A stretch of DNA of 16,571 nt, from assembly GCA_029007015.1 (NCBI GenBank), contig JAQXHB010000082.1:1-16571 (forward strand), read 5' to 3'. Position 1 is the stretch's first letter. Each line of letters starts with the position of its first letter. The position numbers and the translations under genes are program-made. The notes under the pieces were generated by a model, which searched no databases, had not been told where the DNA came from, and saw only the letters and a list, made by a program, of their open reading frames with translations. Below are positions 7,063 through 14,309 of the stretch, in pieces. This DNA is from Bacillota bacterium. Its GTDB lineage: Bacteria; Bacillota; Clostridia; Oscillospirales; Acutalibacteraceae.

Positions 7063-8010
7063 ATGGCAGATGTTAAGAAAATCGCTACCCGTGACGGCTA
7101 TGCTGAGGGGTTGATAGAATTGGGCGCACAGCGCGATGATATTATCGTGCTGGACGCAGACCTTGCCGCCGCCACCAAAACCGGCGCATTTAAAAAGGTT
7201 TATCCCGACAGCTTTTACGACTGCGGTATCGCTGAGCAGAATATGATTGGCATTGCCGCCGGTATTGCCGCAACCGGCAAGACCGTTTTCGCCAGTTCGT
7301 TTGCCATGTTTGCCGCCGGCCGTGCATTTGAGCAGGTGCGCAACTCGCTGGGCTACACCCATCTGCCGGTCAATATCGGCGCCACCCATGCCGGCATTTC
7401 GGTCGGTGAGGACGGCGCATCCCACCAGTGCTGTGAGGATATTGCTCTCATGCGCACCATTCCCGGCATGACCATCATCAACCCGGCCGATGCTGTTGAG
7501 GCAAAGGCGGCTACCATCGCCGCCGCCGAAATTGACGGCCCGGTATACCTGCGATTCGGCCGACTGGCTGTTCCGGTCATTTTTGACGACGGTTATAAGT
7601 TTGAGGTAGGCAAGGGACGCGTGCTGGTCGAGGGCAGTGATGTTACTGTCATCGCCACCGGCCTGATGGTCGAGCGCGCGCTGGCTGCCGCCGAACAACT
7701 CAAGGCGGAGGGCATAAACGCCCGCGTCATCAACATGGCCACTATCAAGCCGCTTGACAACGATATCGTGCTGGCCGCCGCCCGCGAGACGGGCGCCATC
7801 GTCACCGCCGAGGAGCACTCGGTCGTTGGCGGACTGGGCGCCGCAGTGGCAGAACTGCTCAGCGAGCAGTTGCCCACACCGGTTTTGCGCGTAGGTGTCA
7901 ACGACACATTCGGTGAATCCGGCCCGGCAGTTGAACTGCTGGAGAAGTACGGCCTGGGCGTCAAGGACATTGTCGAAAAGGCCAAGCAGGCAGTATCTCT
8001 CAAAAAATAA
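7063..8010 (+). CDS. Transketolase, C-terminal (pyrimidine-binding) subunit
   Basis: This 315-residue protein supplies the remaining transketolase domains. The pyrimidine-binding domain at about 5-170 contains YDCGIAEQNM, where E58 is the expected cofactor-activating glutamate, and THAGISVGEDGASHQ (108-122). The C-terminal domain at about 185-310 contains TAEEHSVVGGLG. Together with the upstream subunit it would form the active enzyme. GGAGGG at 7050-7055 is well placed for ATG 7063. DXS and pyruvate-dehydrogenase E1 beta share the fold, but the split layout, the GEDGASHQ block and the partner gene favour transketolase. A strong terminator follows the stop, so this is the end of a transcription unit. 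Confidence 0.95.
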   Translation: MADVKKIATRDGYAEGLIELGAQRDDIIVLDADLAAATKTGAFKKVYPDSFYDCGIAEQNMIGIAAGIAATGKTVFASSFAMFAAGRAFEQVRNSLGYTHLPVNIGATHAGISVGEDGASHQCCEDIALMRTIPGMTIINPADAVEAKAATIAAAEIDGPVYLRFGRLAVPVIFDDGYKFEVGKGRVLVEGSDVTVIATGLMVERALAAAEQLKAEGINARVINMATIKPLDNDIVLAAARETGAIVTAEEHSVVGGLGAAVAELLSEQLPTPVLRVGVNDTFGESGPAVELLEKYGLGVKDIVEKAKQAVSLKK

Positions 8011-8026
8011 TCAGTTGCCCAAATTC

Positions 8027-8067
8027 AAAGGGAGTTGCCCGATTTGTCGGTGCGGCTCCCTTTTTGT
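8027..8067 (+). terminator. Intrinsic terminator after the transketolase genes
   Basis: AAAGGGAG (8027-8034) pairs perfectly with CTCCCTTT (8056-8063). The helix continues through two G-T pairs, a GC/GC pair and CCGA (8039-8042) with TCGG (8047-8050), closing a four-base TTTG loop. The 3' arm runs into a T-rich tail (8061-8070). The stem length and the tail make this a convincing Rho-independent terminator. Confidence 0.92.
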
Positions 8068-8069
8068 TG

Positions 8070-8098
8070 TTGCCAAAATGATACGGCTGTGGTATAAT
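8070..8098 (+). promoter_or_regulatory. Sigma-A-type promoter for the ruvC operon
   Basis: TTGCCA (8070-8075) and a perfect TATAAT (8093-8098) are separated by exactly 17 bases. A TG one base before the -10 (8090-8091) adds an extended -10 element. Transcription would start at about 8104-8107, leaving a leader of about 45 bases before ruvC. It directly abuts the upstream terminator, so it would reset transcription here. Confidence 0.9.
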
Positions 8099-8107
8099 AT
8101 TATGAAT

Positions 8108-8129
8108 AATTGGGTTGTTATACCCAATT
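8108..8129 (+). promoter_or_regulatory. Perfect inverted repeat at the transcription start of the ruvC operon
   Basis: AATTGGGT (8108-8115) and ACCCAATT (8122-8129) form a perfect 8-bp inverted repeat around a six-base loop, beginning ten bases after the -10 box. It could be a repressor operator or a 5'-end RNA hairpin that stabilises the message. It does not match the Bacillus/Clostridia LexA box, so SOS control is not supported. Confidence 0.6.
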
Positions 8130-8136
8130 TACATTT

Positions 8137-8141
8137 GGGAG
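8137..8141 (+). promoter_or_regulatory. Ribosome binding site deciding the ruvC start
   Basis: GGGAG lies ten bases before GTG 8152, whereas the in-frame GTG at 8143 is only one base away and TTG 8110 lies upstream of it, in the leader hairpin. This supports GTG 8152. Confidence 0.55.
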
Positions 8142-8151
8142 TGTGACTGCG

Positions 8152-8655
8152 GTGATAATATTGGGCATTGACCCCGGATATGCAATTGTCGGCTGTGGCG
8201 TGATTGATTACAGCGGCAATCGGTTTTCGGTGCGTGAATACACCGCCGTTACCACGCCGGCCGGCACCGATTTCAGCCGCCGGCTGGAGATGGTTTATGA
8301 CGGCGTAATAGCCCTCATCGAGCGTCACCGCCCGCAGGCACTGGCCATAGAAAAACTATATTTTAACAACAACATAACCACCGGTATACCGGTTGCCGAG
8401 GCGCGCGGCTGTATTCTTTTGGCGGCTCAGAAAATGGGCGTGCCGATTTACGAGTACACCCCGCAACAGATTAAGCAGGGCGTCACCGGATACGGCAAGG
8501 CCGAGAAAAAGCAGGTCATCGAGATGACGCGCATGCTTCTGCGGCTCGACAAGGCGCCGTCGCCCGACGATGTAGCCGACGCTTTGGCCGTCGCCATCTG
8601 TCATGCCCATGTCTCCGGCTCACTGCTGGGGCGATTGAGATATCAGGAGGACTGA
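8152..8655 (+). CDS. ruvC: Holliday junction resolvase RuvC
   Basis: RuvC is the dimeric endonuclease that cuts Holliday junctions made during recombination, after RuvAB branch migration. From GTG 8152 the protein has 167 residues and begins MIILGIDPG, matching the family. All four metal-binding acids are present: D7 (GIDPG), E67 (AIEKLYF), and D140 and D143 (SPDDVADALA). Longer starts at TTG 8110 or GTG 8143 are open but fit the ribosome binding site and the family N terminus less well. It is the first gene after a strong promoter and is followed by ruvA after one base. Bacilli generally use RecU instead, so ruvC next to ruvAB fits Clostridia. Confidence 0.96.
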   Translation: MIILGIDPGYAIVGCGVIDYSGNRFSVREYTAVTTPAGTDFSRRLEMVYDGVIALIERHRPQALAIEKLYFNNNITTGIPVAEARGCILLAAQKMGVPIYEYTPQQIKQGVTGYGKAEKKQVIEMTRMLLRLDKAPSPDDVADALAVAICHAHVSGSLLGRLRYQED

Positions 8656-8656
8656 C

Positions 8657-9259
8657 ATGTTTTACTCACTCACAGGTCAACTCATACACACCGATGCCGC
8701 CTGCGCGGTCATTGAATGCGGCGGCGTCGGGTTCAAGTGCTTTGTTTCGCTGTGCACGCTCAAGCGCTTGCCAAAGACCGGCTCAACGGTCACCCTTTAC
8801 ACTTACCTGAATGTGCGCGAGGACGCGCTTGATTTGTTTGGTTTTTACGACACGGCGGAACTGGATATGTTCAAGTTGGTAACATCGGTCAGCGGCGTCG
8901 GCCCCAAGGTGGCCATGTCGATACTGTCCGAATTTACGCCCGACAAACTCTGCCTGCTCATCGCCACCGGCGACTCAAAGAGCATCACCAGAGCGCAGGG
9001 AGTCGGCCCCAAGGTGGCTCAGCGCATCACGCTGGAGTTGAAGGACAAGGTCGGCGGTCTGGAGGCGGGCAGCGGCGAGGATGTCGTCGCGGCCGGCGCC
9101 GTCAGCGCATCCAAGAATGCGGCCGACGCAGTCGAAGCACTGGTGTCGCTCGGTTTTACTCAGGGCGAGGCGGCTTTGGCCGTGGGCAAGTTGGATAGTG
9201 AACTGCCGGTAGAGGAACTTATCCGTCAGGCGCTCAAGTCTTTGGGCAGCCGACTTTGA
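8657..9259 (+). CDS. ruvA: Holliday junction branch migration protein RuvA
   Basis: RuvA binds four-way junctions as a tetramer and loads the RuvB motor. The 200-residue length is normal. The N-terminal OB-fold (about 1-62) is followed by two helix-hairpin-helix motifs, SVSGVGPKVA (77-86) and RAQGVGPKVA (112-121), a variable Gly/Ala-rich linker (about 133-152), and the C-terminal domain that contacts RuvB (about 153-200, with ALVSLGFTQGEA). AGGAGG at 8645-8650 lies six bases before the ATG. The two HhH motifs share an identical 17-base DNA segment. The gene is in a ruvC-ruvA-ruvB operon. Confidence 0.97.
   Translation: MFYSLTGQLIHTDAACAVIECGGVGFKCFVSLCTLKRLPKTGSTVTLYTYLNVREDALDLFGFYDTAELDMFKLVTSVSGVGPKVAMSILSEFTPDKLCLLIATGDSKSITRAQGVGPKVAQRITLELKDKVGGLEAGSGEDVVAAGAVSASKNAADAVEALVSLGFTQGEAALAVGKLDSELPVEELIRQALKSLGSRL
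8897..9018 (+). repeat. 17-base direct repeat encoding the two HhH cores of RuvA
   Basis: GTCGGCCCCAAGGTGGC is present at 8897-8913 and again at 9002-9018. Both copies encode GVGPKVA in the two helix-hairpin-helix motifs. The protein repeat is a family trait; the identity at DNA level is extra. Confidence 0.85.
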
Positions 9260-9260
9260 G

Positions 9261-9266
9261 AGGTGA
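9261..9266 (+). promoter_or_regulatory. Ribosome binding site supporting the TTG start of ruvB
   Basis: AGGTGA lies five bases before TTG 9272, directly after the ruvA stop. It identifies the TTG as the start. Confidence 0.7.
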
Positions 9267-9271
9267 TATAA

Positions 9272-10321
9272 TTGGATAATATCAGTTATAACGAAACCGA
9301 CTTTGAAAATCGCATACTTGCCCCCGAATATGTCGGCGCCGACGACGGCGAGATAGAAACATCGCTGCGTCCGCGCACGCTGAGTGAATACATCGGTCAG
9401 GACAAGGCTAAGGAAAATCTGTCAATATATATGCAGGCCGCCAAGAAGCGCGGGGAACCGCTCGACCATGTCCTGCTGTACGGCCCACCCGGCTTGGGCA
9501 AAACGACGCTGGCCGGCATCATCGCCAACGAGATGGGCACCAATTTGCGCGTTACCTCCGGACCGGCCATCGAAAAGCCAAAGGATTTGGCGTCGCTTTT
9601 GTCCAATTTGAACGAGGGTGATGTGCTGTTTATCGACGAAATACACCGCCTCTCGCACAGCGTCGAGGAGGTGCTTTATCCGGCGATGGAGGACTACTGT
9701 CTGGATATCATCATCGGGCAGGGGCCGGCCGCGCGCTCCATACGGCTGGACATTCCGCACTTTACTCTGGTGGGCGCGACAACCCGTTCAGGCCAGTTGG
9801 CGGCTCCGTTGCGCGACCGCTTCGGCGTACTGCTTCGGCTGGAGTTATACACACCGGAGCAGTTGGCTGACATTGTAGAGCGCTCGGCGGGCAAGTTGAA
9901 TGTGCCCATCGACCGCGACGGCGCACTGGAGATAGCCTCGCGCTCGCGCGGCACTCTGCGTATCGCCAACCGACTGCTCAAGCGTGTGCGCGATGTGGCG
10001 CAGGTCATCGACGACGGCGTCATAACGGCTGATGTGGCCGGACGCGCCCTTGACCGCTTTGAGATAGATGAACTGGGGCTTGATGAGTTTGACCGCAAGA
10101 TGCTGACAACCATCATTACCATGTACGGTGGCGGCCCGGTGGGGCTGGAGACGCTTGCCGCGGCAGTGGGCGATGAGGCGGTGACCATTGAAGATGTGTA
10201 CGAGCCGTATTTGATGCAGATAGGTTTTTTAAACCGCACACCTCGCGGTCGCTGTGTGACGCGCGCCGCATATGAACATTTGGGTATAGATACTGATGAT
10301 TTGCAAACCACATTATTTTAA
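9272..10321 (+). CDS. ruvB: Holliday junction branch migration helicase RuvB
   Basis: RuvB is the hexameric AAA+ motor that pulls DNA through the RuvA-junction complex. The 349-residue protein shows Walker A GPPGLGKT (71-78), Walker B IDEIHR (121-126), sensor-1 region GATTRSG (168-174) and RDRFG (181-185). The AAA+ lid follows, with a sensor-2-like RGTLRIANRLLKR and a C-terminal winged-helix region ending near RTPRGRCVTRAAYEHLG. The first ~30 residues are acidic and rich in Asn/Asp. The start is a TTG supported by a good ribosome binding site. It completes the ruvCAB set. Confidence 0.97.
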   Translation: MDNISYNETDFENRILAPEYVGADDGEIETSLRPRTLSEYIGQDKAKENLSIYMQAAKKRGEPLDHVLLYGPPGLGKTTLAGIIANEMGTNLRVTSGPAIEKPKDLASLLSNLNEGDVLFIDEIHRLSHSVEEVLYPAMEDYCLDIIIGQGPAARSIRLDIPHFTLVGATTRSGQLAAPLRDRFGVLLRLELYTPEQLADIVERSAGKLNVPIDRDGALEIASRSRGTLRIANRLLKRVRDVAQVIDDGVITADVAGRALDRFEIDELGLDEFDRKMLTTIITMYGGGPVGLETLAAAVGDEAVTIEDVYEPYLMQIGFLNRTPRGRCVTRAAYEHLGIDTDDLQTTLF

Positions 10322-10336
10322 TGGAGAGTGTGAGAT

Positions 10337-11695
10337 ATGGGGAAAATTTTCGGAACTGACGGAATCAGAGGCATCGCAAATACAGGACTGACATGTGAAC
10401 TGGCTATGAAACTCGGCCGCGCGGCGGCATCGGTACTGGGCGGCGAAAACGGCCGACCGAAGGTGCTTATCGGCAAGGACACCCGTGCGTCGGGCGACAT
10501 GCTCGAGGCGGCGCTGACGGCGGGGCTGTGCTCGGTCGGTGCCGATGTAATTTCGGTGGGCGTTGTGCCGACTCCGGCTGTGGCCTATTTGGTGCAAAAG
10601 TACGGCTGTGATGCCGGCGCCATGATTTCGGCGTCCCACAATCCGTGTGAGTACAACGGCATCAAGTTGTTCAGCGGCGACGGATACAAACTGCCCGACA
10701 GCACCGAGGAAAAAATCGAGCAGTTGTTAGAGGGTGACATCGAGTTTGACTGCCCCACTCACGGCAATGTCGGCCGCGTCACTGTCGGAGAGGATGCGCT
10801 GGCCGATTACATAGAGTACATTTCCGATACTACCGATTGTCGCTTTGACGGCATGAAAATCGGCCTTGACTGCTCCAACGGCTCGGCATCTGACAGCGCC
10901 AAGGTGCTCTTTGAGATGCTCGGCGCAGAGGTGTACTGTGTTGCCGACCGTCCGAATGGCGTCAACATCAACGACAACTGCGGTTCGACCCACATTGAGA
11001 ACATTGCCGCTGTAGTCCGCGAGCAGGGCCTCGACCTCGGCTTTGCGTTTGACGGCGACGCCGACCGATGCCTGGCCGTTGACGGCGACGGTAATCTGGT
11101 TGACGGCGACAAACTGATTGCTATAAACGCCATCGATATGAAGTCGCGCGGCCGTCTCAACAAGAACAAGGCGGTGGTGACCGTCATGTCAAATATGGGA
11201 TTTTTCCGCTCCATGCAGGACAATAATATAGACAACGCTATAACCAAGGTGGGCGACCGCTATGTGCTGGAGGAGATGGTGCGTGATGACCTCTCTATCG
11301 GCGGCGAGCAGTCGGGCCACATCATATTTCTCGACTACGCCACCACGGGCGACGGCCAGTTGTCGGCCGTTCAGACCCTGTCGGCCGTTAAACGCAGCGG
11401 CAAGAGTTTGGCGCAATTGGCCGAGGTGATGACCGTTTATCCGCAGGTGCTCATCAACATCACTGTTTCAGACAGTAAGAAGGCCGAGTTGTTCACCGAC
11501 AGCGAAATTGCCGCCGCCATCAAATCGGCCGAGCAAACTTTGGGCGATGACGGGCGTGTTTTGGTGCGCGCGTCGGGCACGGAGCCGCTGGTGCGCGTGA
11601 TGCTTGAGGGCAAGGAACTGGCACTGATAGAGAGGCTCGGAAACGAGATTTCGGATGTGGTTGCAGAGCGTTTGTGCGGCACTGTCAAGAGGTAA
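10337..11695 (+). CDS. glmM: Phosphoglucosamine mutase GlmM
   Basis: GlmM converts glucosamine-6-phosphate to glucosamine-1-phosphate on the way to UDP-GlcNAc for peptidoglycan. At 452 residues it is of normal length. It begins with the family motif FGTDGIRG (5-12). It carries the phosphoserine loop ISASHNP with S100 as the phosphorylated residue, the Mg site FDGDADR (238-244), the sugar-recognition loop GGEQSGH, and the C-terminal phosphate-binding RASGTEPLVR. GEQSGH distinguishes GlmM from phosphomannomutases. GGAGAG at 10323-10328 precedes the ATG by eight bases. It lies 15 bases after ruvB, with no terminator or promoter between, so it is probably co-transcribed with ruvCAB. glmS is not in the window. 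Confidence 0.96.
   Translation: MGKIFGTDGIRGIANTGLTCELAMKLGRAAASVLGGENGRPKVLIGKDTRASGDMLEAALTAGLCSVGADVISVGVVPTPAVAYLVQKYGCDAGAMISASHNPCEYNGIKLFSGDGYKLPDSTEEKIEQLLEGDIEFDCPTHGNVGRVTVGEDALADYIEYISDTTDCRFDGMKIGLDCSNGSASDSAKVLFEMLGAEVYCVADRPNGVNINDNCGSTHIENIAAVVREQGLDLGFAFDGDADRCLAVDGDGNLVDGDKLIAINAIDMKSRGRLNKNKAVVTVMSNMGFFRSMQDNNIDNAITKVGDRYVLEEMVRDDLSIGGEQSGHIIFLDYATTGDGQLSAVQTLSAVKRSGKSLAQLAEVMTVYPQVLINITVSDSKKAELFTDSEIAAAIKSAEQTLGDDGRVLVRASGTEPLVRVMLEGKELALIERLGNEISDVVAERLCGTVKR
11687..11693 (+). promoter_or_regulatory. Ribosome binding site deciding the methyltransferase start
   Basis: AAGAGGT spans the glmM stop and ends eight bases before TTG 11702. TTG 11696 is only two bases away, so TTG 11702 is the better start. 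Confidence 0.55.
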
Positions 11696-11701
11696 TTGCT
11701 G

Positions 11702-12565
11702 TTGAGAGAAGTTACGGATTTTCACGATTATGAGTTGCTCGATGCGACCGACGGCGAGCGGCTTGAGAGGTGGGGCGACATTATACTCATTCGTCCCGAC
11801 CCGCAGATAATATGGCGCACCCACCGCAAAAGCAGTCTGTGGAATGACGCGCACGCGCGATATGTCCGCTCATCGAGCGGTGGCGGCCACTGGGAAAGGT
11901 ACAGGAGTGTGCCCGATGTGTGGAGCATCGGCTGGCAGGGGCTTACCTTTAACCTCAAGCCGATGGGATTTAAGCACACAGGGCTGTTTCCCGAGCAGGC
12001 GGTCAACTGGCGGCTTATGGGCGACATAATTCGCTCGTCCGACCGACCGCTCAAGGTGCTCAATCTGTTTGGCTATACCGGCGCCGCTACGCTGGCATGT
12101 GCCGCCGCCGGCGCTTGTGTGACACATGTTGACGCCGCCAAGGGAATGGTGCTGTGGGCAAAGGATAATGCGGCGGCCAGTGGGCTTGCCGACCGGCCCA
12201 TACGCTGGCTGGTCGATGACTGTGTCAAGTTTGTTAAGCGCGAGATACGCCGAGGCAATAGGTATGACGGCATCGTGATGGACCCGCCGTCCTATGGGCG
12301 CGGCCCCAACGGCGAGGTTTGGCGGTTGGAGGAGCAACTGTACGAGCTATTGCAACTGTGTGACCAATTGCTCAGCGATGATGCGCGCTTTTTGGTGCTC
12401 AATTCGTACACAACGGGGCTGTCGCCCAGCATAATGAAATATTTGCTCTCGACAGTCATCGGCGGCAGCAGGGGTGGCTCGGTCGACTGTGATGAAATCG
12501 GTCTGCCGGTCACATCAATGGGCATGGCTCTGCCGTGCGGCAATACGGCCTTGTGGATAAAGTGA
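11702..12565 (+). CDS. Class I SAM-dependent methyltransferase, RlmI/RlmK-like
   Basis: The protein has 287 residues from TTG 11702. An N-terminal beta-rich region (about 1-110) contains WGDIILIRPDPQIIW and the distinctive GFKHTGLFPEQAVNW (89-103). A Rossmann methyltransferase domain follows, with SAM motif I VLNLFGYTGAAT (119-130), an acidic residue D144 after the second strand, and motif IV DPPSYGRG (194-201). This resembles the catalytic part of 23S rRNA methyltransferases RlmI and RlmK, but the PUA RNA-binding domain of RlmI is absent. Similar short proteins are widespread, and I am not aware of an assigned target. An rRNA substrate is therefore an inference. It follows glmM directly and precedes ecfA1 by 15 bases, so it is part of the same operon. 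Confidence 0.85.
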   Translation: MREVTDFHDYELLDATDGERLERWGDIILIRPDPQIIWRTHRKSSLWNDAHARYVRSSSGGGHWERYRSVPDVWSIGWQGLTFNLKPMGFKHTGLFPEQAVNWRLMGDIIRSSDRPLKVLNLFGYTGAATLACAAAGACVTHVDAAKGMVLWAKDNAAASGLADRPIRWLVDDCVKFVKREIRRGNRYDGIVMDPPSYGRGPNGEVWRLEEQLYELLQLCDQLLSDDARFLVLNSYTTGLSPSIMKYLLSTVIGGSRGGSVDCDEIGLPVTSMGMALPCGNTALWIK

Positions 12566-12580
12566 TAAAGGGATTTTCTT

Positions 12581-13438
12581 ATGCAGGACAACATTATTAC
12601 ACTGGAAAATGTTTCATTTGAATATACCGACGATGACGACCACGCCTCTCATCCGGTGTTCAGCGGGCTTGATTTGTCTATTGCGCGCGGCTCGTTCACC
12701 TGTGTGCTGGGGCACAACGGCTGCGGCAAATCGACCATGGCCAAACTGCTCAACGGGCTGAACAAGCCGGCATCGGGAAAGGTTACGGTCGACGGCATGG
12801 ACACCGCCGATGAAAGCCGCGAGTCTGCCATTCGTCGACGCGTCGGCATGGTATTCCAAAACCCCGACAATCAGATGGTGGCAACCATCGTCGAGGAGGA
12901 TGTGGCATTCGGCCCCGAGAATATCGGCATCGCCCCACAGGAGATACGCAAACGGGTAGACTCCGCTCTGCGCGCCGTGGGTATGTATGAGTACCGCACA
13001 CACGCAACGCACAAACTATCGGGCGGACAAAAGCAGAGGGTGGCCATTGCCGGAGTGCTGGCAATGCACCCTGAGTGCATTGTGCTCGATGAGCCGACAG
13101 CCATGCTTGACCCGCAGGGCAGGGCAGAGGTCATCTCGACGGTCAAACAACTCAACCGCGAGCGCGGCATAACCATCGTGCTCATAACCCATTACATGGA
13201 TGAGGCGGTCGAGGCCGACCGCATAGTGGTCATGGACAGCGGCCGGATTATTATGGACGGCGCACCGCGCGATGTATTTTCCCGGGTGGATAAACTGCGC
13301 AGTGTGGGGCTGGATGTGCCGCAGTCGGCCGAGTTGGCCTATCGGCTCAGTCAAAACGGCGTGGATATTCCCGGTGATGTTTTGACACCGGAGGAATGTG
13401 CACGCGCTATCGCAAGGGTAATCAAATCGGAGGTATAA
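12581..13438 (+). CDS. ecfA1: ECF transporter ATPase EcfA1
   Basis: This is one of the two cytoplasmic ATPases of an energy-coupling-factor vitamin/metal transporter. The 285-residue protein shows Walker A GHNGCGKST (44-52), the Q-loop VFQNPDNQ with Q93, the signature LSGGQKQR (146-153), Walker B CIVLDEPTAMLDP with catalytic E171, and the switch histidine in ITHYMDEA (H204). The Q-loop form FQNPDNQ is typical of ECF ATPases. The C-terminal extension after about 235 (LRSVGLDVPQSAELAYRL) is the family's dimer-supporting domain. AAAGGGA at 12567-12573 precedes the ATG by seven bases. It is followed after four bases by the paralogous ecfA2. No substrate-binding S component is encoded nearby, so the module probably serves several S components made elsewhere. 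Confidence 0.95.
   Translation: MQDNIITLENVSFEYTDDDDHASHPVFSGLDLSIARGSFTCVLGHNGCGKSTMAKLLNGLNKPASGKVTVDGMDTADESRESAIRRRVGMVFQNPDNQMVATIVEEDVAFGPENIGIAPQEIRKRVDSALRAVGMYEYRTHATHKLSGGQKQRVAIAGVLAMHPECIVLDEPTAMLDPQGRAEVISTVKQLNRERGITIVLITHYMDEAVEADRIVVMDSGRIIMDGAPRDVFSRVDKLRSVGLDVPQSAELAYRLSQNGVDIPGDVLTPEECARAIARVIKSEV
13429..13434 (+). promoter_or_regulatory. Ribosome binding site supporting the TTG start of ecfA2
   Basis: GGAGGT, located in the last codons of ecfA1, lies eight bases before TTG 13443 and marks that TTG as the start. Confidence 0.75.
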
Positions 13439-13442
13439 AGTT

Positions 13443-14309
13443 TTGGCAATTGTTCAAACAGAGGGACTGACCTATGTTTACGGCGAGGGCACGCCCTACC
13501 GCAAAACGGCAGTCACCGATGTCAGTTTTGCAATAACCGAGCCGGGGATAGTGGCCATTATCGGCCACACCGGCAGCGGTAAGTCGACACTCATTGAGCA
13601 TCTCAATGGGCTTATGAAGCCGACGGCCGGCACGGTAATGATTGGCGATAAAAACATATGGGACGACCCCAAGCAAATCAGGCAGGTTCGCTTTAGGGTG
13701 GGGCTGGTATTCCAATACCCCGAATATCAGTTGTTTGACGAAACCGTAAGGTCGGATATCGGCTTTGGCCCGCGCAATATCGGGCTTGAAGCCGATGAGA
13801 TTGAGCGTCAGGTGCTGTGGGCGGCCGACACCGTCGGCATTAAGCACGACTTGCTCGATAAGTCGCCCTTTGATTTGTCGGGCGGCGAGAAGCGGCGTGT
13901 GGCTATCGCCGGCGTGCTGGCCATGCGGCCGGAGGTGCTCATTCTCGATGAGCCGACGGCCGGACTTGACCCCAAGGGACGCGACCGCCTGCTTAGGTGC
14001 ATCACCGACTACCAGCGCCAAAACAACACGGTGGTCATCATGGTGTCGCACTCTATGGAGGATGTCGCACGCGTGGCCGACCGAGTTATTGTAATGAATG
14101 ACGGCCACATCGAACTTGACGGCGGCACACGCGAGGTTTTCGGCCGGTCGGAGCAACTTAGGCGGTGCGGGCTGGGCGTGCCCGAGGTCAGCCGCATAGC
14201 CGACCAACTGCGCGCCCTCGGCGTCGATGTTCCGAGCGGGCTTTTGACCGTTGATGAGATGGTGAAGGCGCTTTTGCCCATGATGAAGGGCGGTGACTGC
14301 AATGCTTAA
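13443..14309 (+). CDS. ecfA2: ECF transporter ATPase EcfA2
   Basis: This is the second ATPase of the ECF module, expected to form a heterodimer with EcfA1 and to contact EcfT. The 288-residue protein has Walker A GHTGSGKST (41-49), Q-loop VFQYPEYQLF (Q91), signature LSGGEKRR (145-152), Walker B VLILDEPTAGLDP with E170, and the switch histidine in MVSHSMED (H203). FQYPEYQLF is the form usually seen in EcfA2, whereas the upstream protein has FQNPDNQ, which separates the two paralogues. The start is TTG. The 3' end overlaps the first codons of ecfT by eight bases, indicating translational coupling. Confidence 0.95.
   Translation: MAIVQTEGLTYVYGEGTPYRKTAVTDVSFAITEPGIVAIIGHTGSGKSTLIEHLNGLMKPTAGTVMIGDKNIWDDPKQIRQVRFRVGLVFQYPEYQLFDETVRSDIGFGPRNIGLEADEIERQVLWAADTVGIKHDLLDKSPFDLSGGEKRRVAIAGVLAMRPEVLILDEPTAGLDPKGRDRLLRCITDYQRQNNTVVIMVSHSMEDVARVADRVIVMNDGHIELDGGTREVFGRSEQLRRCGLGVPEVSRIADQLRALGVDVPSGLLTVDEMVKALLPMMKGGDCNA

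Noticed and set aside
7015..7818. 267-residue open frame on the - strand
   Set aside because: It is antisense to the transketolase C-terminal subunit and resembles no known protein.
8100..8135. LexA/SOS box before ruvC
   Set aside because: The inverted repeat is AATTGGGT/ACCCAATT, which does not match the CGAAC-N4-GTTCG type box of Gram-positive LexA.
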